The notes under the pieces were generated by a model that worked only from the letters and a program-made list of their open reading frames with translations, was not told the origin of the DNA and ran no database searches. This document shows, one piece after another, positions 25,299 through 64,000 of a stretch of 64,000 nt of DNA. Source of the stretch: Ischnura elegans (Eukaryota; Arthropoda; Insecta; Odonata; Coenagrionidae). Position numbers and translations under genes: made by a program. The stretch spans positions 98,690,566-98,754,565 of the forward strand of contig NC_060251.1 in NCBI RefSeq assembly GCF_921293095.1. Direction: 5' to 3'. Numbering within the stretch: the first letter of the stretch is position 1; every line of letters begins with the position of its first letter.

Positions 25299-25950
25299 AT
25301 AGGGTGGTTTACTATTACATATTTTTTTATTGCCTAAATCGAAATATTATTACTCCTGGAGTACGTATTTCATGCTTTTAGATTTTTAAATGACGATATC
25401 TATTTTTCCCTATTAAATGAAAAGTGAAAATTTTCAAGCACGCGAAAATGCGACGGCTAAGTATGAATGCTGGGAAAACTCCGTGTGATGTCGTTCTGGT
25501 TTCCGCTGCCGCCGTGTGAGGTGACCTTAGGGCGATACGATGCAGGATGCTAGCAGGTAGCAGAGTACCCTGCTAGCTGGTAGCACTTGGCTTAAATTAG
25601 GATTATTAATACCTTATCAAACGAAGAAAACTTTCCGACCTTAGCCAGTTTTAATAGGTGATTATTAAGAGATGTTTCCCAGAGCTCAGTGCCTCATGCA
25701 TGCATTGGTAATCTCAGAGGATGTTAAACTACTATCTACTCATATAGATTCTAGGTCCCTGTGACAACACGTGGAGTGGCATCGCATGGGTGCCAATCTG
25801 GCCTTTTTCAAATGCAGTTAAAATTGACCATTGCCATTCGTCTAAACCGGTATTTTTAAAACCAAATAATTTGTGTACCTATTATGAATACACTAATGGT
25901 GGGTAACAAATCGCAATCAATGCCTTTTTTTATGAAGGAAACTACCCTAT
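25299..25950. mobile_element. DNA element with ATAGGGTGGTTT terminal repeats, about 650 bp
   Basis: The ends ATAGGGTGGTTT and AAACTACCCTAT are inverted with one mismatch. A related truncated copy is at 14531. No target duplication or transposase was recognised, so the superfamily is unassigned. Confidence 0.6.
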
Positions 25951-26177
25951 TATTGCCTTACTTGTGCTAGCATTCTCAGCTATAAGTTGGTGCTGCTTTA
26001 CATTGACTGCCCTTTTTGCCTGTGATATCCTACTACATATTTTTTTGCTTTGTCAATTGATGTTTACTCGGCTTTCTAAGTATGTAGTTGAATTCTTCAA
26101 GCACTTATTCAGAGAAAAGCAGCATCTTCGCATGGTGGGGAAGAGGATGTGTTTCAGCTAATGGCAGGTTGATTCAG

Positions 26178-26730
26178 TTCTTGAGCTTAGAACCAAATGA
26201 ACTAGAATTGGTTGTGGATTATTTGTGCAAAAAAAACACATCTGGAGAACAATATACAGTGAATGCTTTATTTGGTAATGAAATGGATCCAAATGCTTGT
26301 GAGATAACTGATTCATTATGTAGGTAAGTTTTCATTATAAATTAAAGCAAATAATTAATATGCATCTTTTGAAAATTATTCAATGAAAGTGAAAAAATGT
26401 ATCAAAAACTGTAACTGATGCCAGCAACCAGACAGTAATTTGGAAACTGACGAAAATAAGAAACCAACCTATCCCTGGTGGTTTTGAGATTTCTTGGAAG
26501 TTGCATTAAAGATTAATATTTTTTGTGAACTGAACAGGGTGGACATGCAGGTTTTCAGTGTTTCCTTAGCTTGGTTCATTTTCCAGATAGCATCTCCCAA
26601 TTCAAAACTGTTGCTTACCCTACTAAAGGCTTTTACCCCCATGTTGACATGGTTAAGGCAGAGAGCCTCTCGCCGGGCCAGGAAGGCAAGTGGCCAACTC
26701 CTTAATCTTGATGGCTCCATTACAAACTAA
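26178..26730 (+). CDS. Unassigned two-exon coding fragment (gene 3' end or relic)
   Basis: Not recognised. An open stretch 26178-26323 starts after a CAG acceptor and ends TGT-AG before a strong GTAAGT donor. It joins in phase to 26538-26730, which follows an AACAG acceptor and ends in TAA. The joined frame is about 112 residues. The first part is acidic (LSLEPNELELVVDYLCKK); the second is hydrophobic, then basic (LLLTLLKAFTPMLTWLRQR then RRARK). Just upstream (26090-26165) another frame reads EEDVFQLMA and stops close to the join, so this may instead be a frameshifted relic. No upstream exons could be traced. It lies between PELP1 and RPL8, with an inverted-repeat element starting three bases after the stop. 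Confidence 0.35.
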
Positions 26731-26733
26731 TAT

Positions 26734-27340
26734 CAGGGTTCCCATTCAACCGTGAAAACCTTAAAACCGTGAATTTTGTCTACAGTGAAAAAACCTGGAA
26801 ATAGCCGTGAATTTCGTCATCAAACCTTAGAAATCTCTCAAACTTGATTGTAGAACCACGATAGACAGATGAAAAGAAAAATCGATGTTTCGATCATGTT
26901 TCAAGGTCGAGTCACGTGCAGATACTGTCCATGCATTTTTCTGCACACGTGTATTCGTAGCGCAATTATTAATTGGTCTGAGTGCCGTGACAGCACATTG
27001 ACCTTAAGCCTGCGATTGGAAGACATTAACCCTGGACAAAAATTAGGCACTTCTTCACTTCCCTGCTCTTTCCATTTTCCCACACACACCCTTTAGCAGG
27101 ACATGAATTTTGCTAACTATAGGTGACGTCATAAGAGATAGCACTTTCATTTCTGCGTTTGCATTCAAGGCATCTGTTGCGTTTGTTACATTTTTAGTTA
27201 ACGTGTGGCCGATGATTGCTACGTGACCAATATTTCTGACTAAAATGCCTTATCTACAAACCGTGACTTAGATGACATTTAGACCGTGAAAACCTTGAAA
27301 AAACGGTGATTTTATAATATAGTTATGAGTGGGAACCCTG
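26734..27340. mobile_element. MITE with CAGGGTTCCCA ends, 607 bp
   Basis: The ends CAGGGTTCCCATTCA and ATGAGTGGGAACCCTG are inverted. AATAT flanks both sides (26729-26733 and 27341-27345). CCGTGAAAACCTT repeats near both ends. The end sequence is hAT-like, but a 5-bp rather than 8-bp duplication leaves the family open. Confidence 0.65.
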
Positions 27341-27345
27341 AATAT

Positions 27346-30300
27346 GGACAAGGGGCCTGAATGGGGAGAGTTTTGCGATCACTTGCAGGGCTCTAGTGTC
27401 TTCCACAAAGCACAGTACTTACATAGAATTTCTTGGTAAATGCAACTCTTCATTTTTTATTCTAAGTATTCCCGTACATATGTTTAACATCGATGACTCG
27501 AGGCTCTCGGAAATGCTCTGCATTTATTTTGGATGAACAACCCTTTTAAGATTAGCAAAAAGTAAACTTCTCATCTCCTTACATGAGGTAGTGCCGTATC
27601 TCTTTAATTTTTTAAAAACTCTTTGAGTGCCATGCCAAATTTCATGAGGAAATTGCCTGGATTTTGTGCAGAGGAATGGTTAGCTTATGAAAAATGTCAA
27701 TGAAAACATCCAATTCTAAAGGTAGGCTGAAAATTACACTGGGATAAAAAAACTTCTCTTTATGCAGCTGCCTTCACTTTACATACTAAGCATGACATTA
27801 CTATGGTAAAATTATTCTATTCTTGCTAAGGTTTTAGATAAGTTGCTGTCTGCAATGCCAACACTCCAATACCTACTGTATGAAAATTTTCCAGCAACAC
27901 AGTGAGCAATTTTGGAACCATGGTCTTTATAGCATACACCTGGACCATGGTTGGGACTTCATACTTCCAAGTTCCACCTGACATTTATTTTTGTCCTTTG
28001 TTGTTTGGGGGAAAAACAAATTCATCTGCCTGACCTTTTGGCAAAACATCTTAGTTTCTGTCCCACCTGGAAATATAGTGAGGTTCTGTTTTACTCTGAA
28101 ATATATCTATTATGATTAAAGAAATGCCGGCCTCGATGTGAAGTCCTCGTCTCCCAAACAAGAGGTTGCGAGTTAAAGAGTTCTGCCTGGATAGGTTGCC
28201 CCTATGTGGGACATTGTTGTTTGTGCATGTGCAATTGTTGAAATGCTTAGTAAACCTGAGCAAATATGAGCTGTTGTCAGTGGTATGGAAATTAATTTTT
28301 AAAATTCTTGACAATGTAGCATCCGAGCCGCTTGCAAATGCCAGCCACCTGAAGTTCATGGGTTGTCTTTCTGCACAGATCCCATATTCTCACTTTATAC
28401 TCGAGGTGTGGCTGGATGAGTGCAAAAAGGACACATCTCTTACACTTTTTGTCTGAAAATCTTTCCACAACACCCTTGAGGAACCCCAACTTCTTCAGGG
28501 CTCTGCCACAAACATTTCATTTTTAGGTTCACCAATGAGTAATGCTGCCTGAGTAATCTCTTTCTCAAGGATAGCTCAAATTATAACAGTCAATAAATAC
28601 ATTGATTATGCTTGTTATATTTAATACCCCATACTACTCTTCATATGATTTGCTGTGCAGTATTTATCAATGGTACCAACTCCTTGTAGGATAATGGTAT
28701 TGAAAGAGGCATGAAAAGTGTATTAATAGGCAGTCCACTCTGCGTTACAGACTATTTTTCAGTCCCACCGACACTCAATACATACAGTTGATATAGCCAA
28801 TAATCTATCAATCCATTGAAACAATATCTTTTTAAAGTCAATTGATTCATCAATATATTAAGGTAAGGGTCACGTATAAACCCAAAAAATGAGGTTTTGG
28901 CACACACCAACTTAGTACATTTCATCCCTTCTGCAAGGTATGAAAAGACCCTAAATATTCTTTACCAAAACTTTTCAGCCTCTCAAACGTTGGAATACTT
29001 GGTAATTTATTCCAATTTCAGGTCATATATCTCAAGGCTCACAGGAAATGTTTACTCCTTTACTTGTGGATTGTTATGTTAGACAATTCTCAGTCATTAC
29101 AATAAGGGTATGAGGATTGAGAAAAAAACTGATACTACCTCATGAATTTCATTTTTAGTATTAGCAACATTTTCTGACAAAAAAACAAGCATGTCCATCC
29201 ATGTTAGATTATGATTATCTTAAAAGGATGTCCTTTCATCTTCAGAAGTAAAAAAAGCAATACCTTTATCATTCCTTCTATCATAGTTTTTAAAGCATGT
29301 TAATGTATTTTTTTCAAATGGCAGATGGCGAAGGGATGTTTCACATAAAATTTGAGAGGAACCAAAGAAACAAATTTGTTGGGCATGACATAATTCATAT
29401 GCTTCAATGAGCACTTATAAGCATGACATTGCTGAGACACATCCAAGAGTGAAACACCAAAACATGTCAGTCAGTCTGCAGGTAGAAGTGATAATTTCAA
29501 TCGATTTTTGGCCTATTTCGTTGAAACTACCCACAAATATGATCATGGTGGTGGATGAGGTAGCCATCACATAAAATGCGAACTTCTTACTTATGCCTTG
29601 AAAAAATTACTTGACCAAGTTTCCCCAGCTTAGACAACTGATTTCAGACTTCACTTGATATTAAGATAGAAACAATACCCTTTCTGTTTAGGACCAAAAC
29701 TAATGCTGCCATCTTATCAGAAATATCAGCAACAAGCTGGTACTAGATGAATTTCATTCAAACCATGTCTTTCCTTTACCGAAGATTGTCTTAATTCTAT
29801 TCAAACCTATTAATAGAAGTACGCCCATAATAGCACCGTGATAGAAGTATGTTACAGCACAAGATTGATAAGAAATTTCATAGGGAGAAGAAACGTCCAA
29901 CATTATCACAATCTAAATGCTTCCAAGATGTAATTTAGTGCTCTCACAATCATGAAACCACCCCTGCCACACGCAATTTCAAATTTACTTTGATAAGGTC
30001 ACATGTGAATGAACACGATAAAATCAATTAGTTTAGCCAAATCAAGGCAATAAGAGAGCAAATAGACTGTATTTAACTAACATGAAATAAACACCCTGCA
30101 ATGCCCCTTTAAATACTAATATGTATCACACAACATTCTGCAAACTTTTTAAAACGAATTTGAAGTTAAGGAATATAAACTCTCATTACTTCTCTCCTAT
30201 AATGTAGTCTGGTATCATTCCCGTAACAGCAGTGACCTAATTTCTTTGACTTGTTGCTTACTATCTCCCATTAAAAGTCATACCACACACAAATGTTCAC

Positions 30301-30479
30301 CCATAGCAAAATTTTCATTACAGTAGCCACATTAATGCCATGGCTTGCAAAAAATAAGGCCAAGCCAAATTTGAAACTTCAGGAATTAACTGAAGTTAAC
30401 GCAGAAAATGGATAGGTGCATCTTAAGCTGAGAAAAATAAAATTACATGCTGTAATCCAGCTTTTATTACGGATTTGAT
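27346..30479. other. Intergenic sequence between PELP1 and RPL8
   Basis: Only the SINE copy at 28120-28265 was recognised. No convincing exon or RNA gene seen. Confidence 0.45.
28120..28265 (+). repeat. tRNA-derived SINE, second family, decayed copy
   Basis: CCCAAACAAGAGGTTGCGAG then CCTGGATAG, CCCCTATGTGGGACATTG and TTTGTGCATGTGCAATTGTT match the reverse strand of 46545-46670 throughout. Confidence 0.65.
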
Positions 30480-30485
30480 TTTATT
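30480..30485 (-). terminator. RPL8 polyadenylation signal AATAAA
   Basis: AATAAA on the minus strand about 20 nt after the RPL8 stop codon. A second AATAAA follows at 30463-30468. Either would give a very short 3' UTR, as is usual for ribosomal protein mRNAs. Confidence 0.55.
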
Positions 30486-30507
30486 TTATACAATAGATGT
30501 AATAAGC

Positions 30508-32712
30508 CTAATCATCACCCTTCTTAGCATCAGTTTTACCTCCACGAATCCTACCAGTACGCCTGGCAGCAATAAGACCAACCTGTAAAAAAATGATAGG
30601 TATTAACAACTTTTCATAAAGTTAAATCTTCACACAATAAAAGTGACAACTTTGGTCATTGAATAGGGGTTACCCAGCCTCTCGAGAATAAACACGCAAG
30701 TACAATTAATGACTCCTAGCACGTTACAGAATAAGCGCATAAATTCCAATGACATTATGTAAGTCTTGGCACCCACTGTTACAACAATTACAGTCAATCC
30801 ATATATTAATTTTTAAAACAAAAATTACTGCCACCGTTACCAGAACCCTGCAATGAAATTCATCACTGCACTCTGGCTGTTTTACTCTAGAGTAGGTAAA
30901 TGCACAATCTGATGTGAGAACGAAGGTGCAGCCAAATTGTATCATGGTAAGTAGGGAATAGCTGGAATGCATGGATGTGAGATAGCAAAATAGCCCAATC
31001 TAATTATGTTAGTGCATTTGCTTGATAACACACAATAATGAGAAATTAATGAATTTTGCCTCTGCAATCACATGCTCCATGAACCTCTGCAATCACATGC
31101 TCCATGTAAAGTGGTCTTGTGAGGAGTGATTACATTCATTTCCTTCGTTTACAGGGAGTAATCAGTTGATGAATCTTTCACCTAACTCCCTGCGATGTAA
31201 TATTACAGCTTAAAAATAAACAAGCTTAGAGGAACTGAGCTTGGATAAACTGAAGACCATAAAAAATATAAACCTATGATCCATTGGAAGAGAGTTTGGA
31301 AAGATACACAACATGGAGATAAACAGGATTAACTAGCTCATACAAGAACATTCAGTGAATCAAAAGAATAATATGGCATAGGCTGCCTCAAACCAATCAA
31401 CAATAAATTAAAAATTAGGCAACATGTACGTGGAATAGCATATTTGCTAAGACAGACTAAGACGATGTGATTTGCCCATCTTCTTCTCATTCATGTTTTT
31501 AAGCGTAGAGAGTATCAACGCTATAAAGCCATGACATTGCATTTTCACCAATGGTGGTAATTGAAGAATGAATTTATCTAGGCAAATGCAGTGGTTATGA
31601 GCTTGGCTCTAAACAATTATGCACTGCATCCTTGAAAGTGATACTTAATGAGTGACTGCTCAACGTGGTACCCACCTTGCGACCAGCGCTTGTTCCCCTC
31701 TTGACAGTAGAGGCTTTACCGATGTGTTGATGGTTACCACCACCGTGAGGATGCTCCACAGGGTTCATCGCCACACCACGGACCTTGGGCCAGCAGTTAC
31801 GCTTGGCCTTGTACTTGAAGTACGCGCGACCTGCTTTAAGCACAGGTTTGTCCATACGACCACCACCTGCTACGACACCTGAAAGCGAGTAATTCGTCAG
31901 AAAACATTGCGGGGAAAAGTCATACGGACACCTCACTGAACGATACTCACCAACCATGGCGCGGTTGGCTGATGGCATGACTTTCTTGGCCCCTGATGGG
32001 AGTTTCACTCGCGTCTTCTTCGTATCTGGATTATGGGCAATGACGGTAGCGTAGTTTCCTGAGGCCCGGGCAAGTCGACCCCTATCGCCGGTTTTCTCTT
32101 CCAAATTACAAACGATTGTGCCCTCAGGCATGGCGCCGACAGGCATTACGTTTCCTATATGCAATACAGCTGCAAAGAGAGAAAACTATTAGTTTTACCT
32201 CACTTCAAAAGTACTCACAATTACAAGAACAACCAAATTATGTGCATCCATACCTTTCTTTCCACAGTACAAGAACTGCCCAGTAAACATTCCCTCTGGA
32301 GCAATGAATAGCTCCTTACGAGTTTTAAACCTGTACGGGTCGCGAAAGTGGACTACCGCAAGGGGAGCGCCACGGCCAGGATCGTGGATAATCTCCTGGA
32401 AGCGAAAATTAACCATTAACGGAACGCTTCTCTATGGCTATGAATATATTAATTATTAATAGTTGTGCTCAGTATTTTCTAAATAGACTTCTTCAATATA
32501 AATCAGTTCAAATGTCTGCAAGGGCATCATTGCAATAATTATCTTCAAATATAATGAAGGAAAACTAGGCTAACCTTAACCACTCCTTTGATGTATCCAT
32601 GTCTCTCGGCGAAATCAAGTGCCCTCAACTTAGGAGCTCCTTTCCTATGCTTTGAATGGGAGCGAAAGACACTCCCTGCTCCTTTTCTCTGGGCACGGAT
32701 TACTCGTCCCAT
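30508..32712 (-). CDS. RpL8: 60S ribosomal protein L8 (uL2), complete
   Basis: Coding exons in transcript order: 32575-32712, 32254-32395, 31951-32169, 31676-31878, 30508-30582 (138, 142, 219, 203 and 75 nt). They splice to 258 residues, against 256-257 in other animals. The protein starts [16 protein letters not shown], contains [12 protein letters not shown] and the invariant loop [15 protein letters not shown], and ends with a lysine/aspartate-rich tail. Known: uL2 sits near the peptidyl transferase centre of the large subunit, and a histidine in this loop is a known hydroxylation site in animals. The start is chosen because MGRV is the universal L8 N-terminus and a splice acceptor lies 7 nt upstream, so the preceding exon is untranslated. 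All splice sites are GT-AG, and nothing is broken or missing. It is transcribed divergently from belle. Confidence 0.97.
31059..31106. repeat. Two-copy tandem repeat in the RPL8 last intron
   Basis: CCTCTGCAATCACATGCTCC is repeated at a 25-bp period. Confidence 0.8.
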
Positions 32713-32985
32713 TGTGAAACTGAAAATACAACAATCAAAACTACAAATTAGTTTTTGACTAGACCTGCGCAACAACACTCAATATTCCAGGGTGTACAGA
32801 ATAAATACAGAACGTACCGCGTGCGAATAACTTATAATTATAATAACTTAAGGTTTGTTTTGAACACTTTCAACAAATACAGACAAAGATTATAAATAGT
32901 AAAGCAGATAATGACGGATATCTAAACACCGCTTAAACATAACATCACATACCTTCTTCGCCAACGTGGTTGAAGGAAAACGACC
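32713..32985 (-). other. RPL8 5' UTR: exon end, intron and leader exon
   Basis: The first coding exon is preceded by a TTTTCAG acceptor (exon edge at 32719). A donor AAG|GTATGT at 32953/32952 defines an upstream leader exon. Its 5' side holds a pyrimidine run, TTTTCCTTC on the minus strand (about 32972-32980), resembling the terminal oligopyrimidine start of ribosomal protein mRNAs. The exact transcription start is not known; 32985 is an approximate limit. Confidence 0.6.
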
Positions 32986-32999
32986 TTTTCCGACCAGCT

Positions 33000-33702
33000 G
33001 TATGAATCGATAGGTAAGCGAGGAATCGCAATTATGACTACAATCGAAAGAATATCGTATCGAAAAATTTCCATCGATCGGTTCTTTCCAAGAAATTGCA
33101 GAAGTTTACTTTCAATCAATGTACTAATTCATTCATTTTTTGTAATTATCATCTTGCTCCGTATTTCAAATTTTAACTATTTTATTATTTAAAAAGAAAA
33201 TGACATGGTAAACAACAAATAACCCACTATATTCAACCATCCGTCGACCCACGTCAACCTTCGGCGTTGGTGGAAGAAACATCCACGCTAGAGTTTCACC
33301 AAATTATTACATATTGCCTTTTTCAAATTAGTGAAGTGTTACTAATCAGAAACATAATTACTTCATGAACACAATATCTTCGATAAAAATCAGTATTTTT
33401 ACGGATTACTTGGAAATTCACTATCACCTCCCACGTAATAGATTTTTTTTAACCAAAACTCTAAATGGTGCTTAATAACGTGCTCAAATATTTTCTTGTA
33501 ATTTTATTAGACTCAAATGAATATTTTTAGTTTAACGGCATAATTTTTACCAAGAAAAGAGTACTTTGTAGAGACGTGATTTGACTTACGTAGGTTTCTG
33601 TGACAGACTGTGACGTCATTCAGTATCCTTTGTGTTAAATCGACGGGGTCGGTAGACGTTTATAGGGAGAGCTCTCTAAAAATCGTTTTGTTTAGTAGTA
33701 AT
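33000..33702. promoter_or_regulatory. Divergent RPL8/belle promoter region with CRE site
   Basis: About 0.7 kb separates the RPL8 leader exon from the belle start codon, and no coding sequence is visible in it. TGACGTCA, the full palindromic CRE/ATF site, lies at 33611-33618, about 90 bp before the belle ATG. No convincing TATA box was seen for either gene. That one shared region drives both genes is inferred from the layout only. Confidence 0.55.
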
Positions 33703-62356
<28,654 letters not shown>

Positions 62357-62641
62357 TAATATGTAGGAAGTATGGGGTTAGGTTGAAATGATGGTTGCTC
62401 TTGGTGCGACGAACGAAATGGAAATTTTGCTCAAGGTTGATAACCTCTTTCAAGGGAGAAAAGTTTCTGGTTTTGGATCATATTGATGATTTTGCATTTC
62501 ATGTTGTGTGCCTAAATTTTGAACGAGCTATCATATTTCTCCGAATATAGTCCCCCCCCCCCCCTAATTTTGAGGCCTCAGTTTCTGTAAAAAATTTAAA
62601 GCATTTTTTTGAAAAATAAGGGGGAACTATTTTTAGATATA

Positions 62642-64000
62642 CAGTAAAACCTCACCTTAACGAACTCCCGCTAAACGAAGAACTCCGTTCAACGAACAAA
62701 TGCTATTGGTCCGGCCAATTGCCTATGTAAACACATTAGTGAAAAACCCCGATGAACGAACTCCTCTTTTACGAAAACTCCCGATCAACGAAATGAAATT
62801 TCGGCGCGATCGAGTGAAATTCACCTCCCAATAACCAATTTTTCCGGTTAAATTTTTATTTTCATATGAATAATTTAATATTCGTAGCGTTGGAGGGCAA
62901 ATCAGAGACTTCCACTGAATAAGCCAATCAGAATCGTCATTAACCATAGCCTTCCGTCGTGTGTTTCCGCCGACCTCAACTCGCGGCTCGCGGCGAATTG
63001 CGAAAAATGTTAATGCTGACTTTCGTAAATAACTCAATGTCCCAATATTTCCACGCTCAAAGATATGATATCTAGAGCTATGTACTTTGATCGCATTCTT
63101 TTGACGGTTGTTTAAGATAATTTACAGAATTACAACGCGTAAATTCCGAGAAGCATTTTTTTTAACTCGCCGCCATCTTGGATAACTTCTTTAAAATTTA
63201 ACTAAATTACGGAAGATACAATGTGCGCGCTAGAAGATGAAAGCCAAAATTTGCACCTCTTAATTATCTTTAATATATGGCTCAGTAGTAATTCTCTTGT
63301 TTCATTCACATTGTTTATTTCAACATCATCTAAAAAATAGGAGAAACTTTTGCATTTGCCGCAATCTTGGATAAAAAATATTCGCACTTAAGACACGAAA
63401 GCCAACATTTCCCATTGATCTAGACGTTACTTGAATTGAGTGCTTTATACTAAAGGTCAGTCTCTGTCTGTCGGCGATTGTAGCGATGACCTAACGTGAT
63501 GTGAAGCGGTGTTGATTTTCTCCTGAGAAAAAGGTTTGCGACGGCAGTCAATTATTGCATGAAGAAGACGACACAGTCTAAATCTGCCATGTTTAGACTG
63601 GGCCAATGGTGATGCCTCACCCCTGTGGTAGCAGCAAAAATCCATGAATGACAGCGGGATTAATTCAGCGGTGGTTGGCGGGAGTTGATGCACTCATGGG
63701 GAAAGTAGATTTCTTCCTCGATCGCTGCACGGGCCCAAACATAGGACTAACAATAAAAAATGTGCGTGTTATTTTCTTCCCCCCAACTGCAATAGCTAAG
63801 TTGCGACCTCTCGACCGAGGGGTCATTTCTGCGGCAAAGCGGCATTACCGTCGGATTTTAGTGGAGTTTTTGGTTTAACGAATGGATGTAAGGGATCGGC
63901 GAAATTGAAGAGGACCATTTTGCAGGTAATGCAAGGGCTTCGCAAAGCTTGGAAGCGTGTCGCACCTGTCACCATATTTAGTTATTTTGCAAAAACCGGG
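62642..64000 (+). mobile_element. Second copy of the 57072 Tigger-like transposon (cut by window edge)
   Basis: Starts CAGTAAAACCTCACC after TA (62640-62641) and follows the first copy almost base for base through 63117, then matches 59478 onward because the nested element is absent here. The transposase relic begins at about 63606 and has a stop (TTTAAC) where the first copy has TTTGTC. It lies in the belle intron after the DEAD-motif exon, in the same orientation as the first copy. Confidence 0.88.

Noticed and set aside
31595-32164. Single 189-codon frame in RPL8 including [17 protein letters not shown]
   Set aside because: This reads through the 31879-31950 intron; splicing restores the conserved L8 sequence.
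62550-62570. C-rich run as a possible structural signal
   Set aside because: It is a simple homopolymer in a decayed repeat with no supporting context.

Overview
This window is nuclear DNA from an animal, almost certainly an arthropod and probably an insect. Its genes have many short exons split by GT-AG introns, the background is AT-rich, and transposons are dense. The N-terminus and glycine-rich region of the DEAD-box gene read like insect Belle. The species cannot be named from the sequence.

Three conserved genes were recovered by joining exons at splice sites. (1) 2527-22401, plus strand: the 3' two thirds of a PELP1/RIX1 homologue (nine exons, 788 residues; 5' exons not found and probably upstream of the window). 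(2) 30508-32985, minus strand: a complete ribosomal protein L8 gene (uL2; five coding exons, 258 residues, plus a 5' UTR exon). (3) 33703-62311, plus strand: the 5' part of belle/DDX3 (ten exons, 451 codons), from the start codon through the DEAD and SAT motifs and running off the right edge. RPL8 and belle are divergent, with under 1 kb between them and a palindromic CRE-like site in the gap. All three act in ribosome assembly or translation: PELP1 in 60S maturation, L8 in the 60S core, Belle in translation initiation. A possible fourth, unassigned gene fragment (two spliceable exons, 26178-26730) lies between PELP1 and RPL8.

Most of the remaining sequence is transposon-derived. At least nine elements have CAGT-like ends, and most sit at a TA target, as pogo/Tigger elements do; one keeps a recognisable broken transposase N-terminus (16445-17150) and two keep the C-terminal part of a DDE domain (59966-60655 and 63606-64000). 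One of these (57072-61339) contains a nested element with a TAA duplication (57555-59474), and the sister copy to the right preserves the empty site. There are also TTAA-type MITEs, snap-back elements, several tRNA-derived SINE families (one in an unusual head-to-head pair) and a probable LINE tail.

The most striking object is a 3,816-bp LTR retrotransposon (47825-51640, minus strand) in a belle intron. Its two 882-bp LTRs look identical, it has an AATT duplication, a primer binding site and a polypurine tract, and it carries one long open frame with PHD finger, Gag, protease and the integrase zinc-binding region. Reverse transcriptase and RNase H are missing. It looks like a recently moved non-autonomous element that supplies Gag and protease but borrows polymerase.
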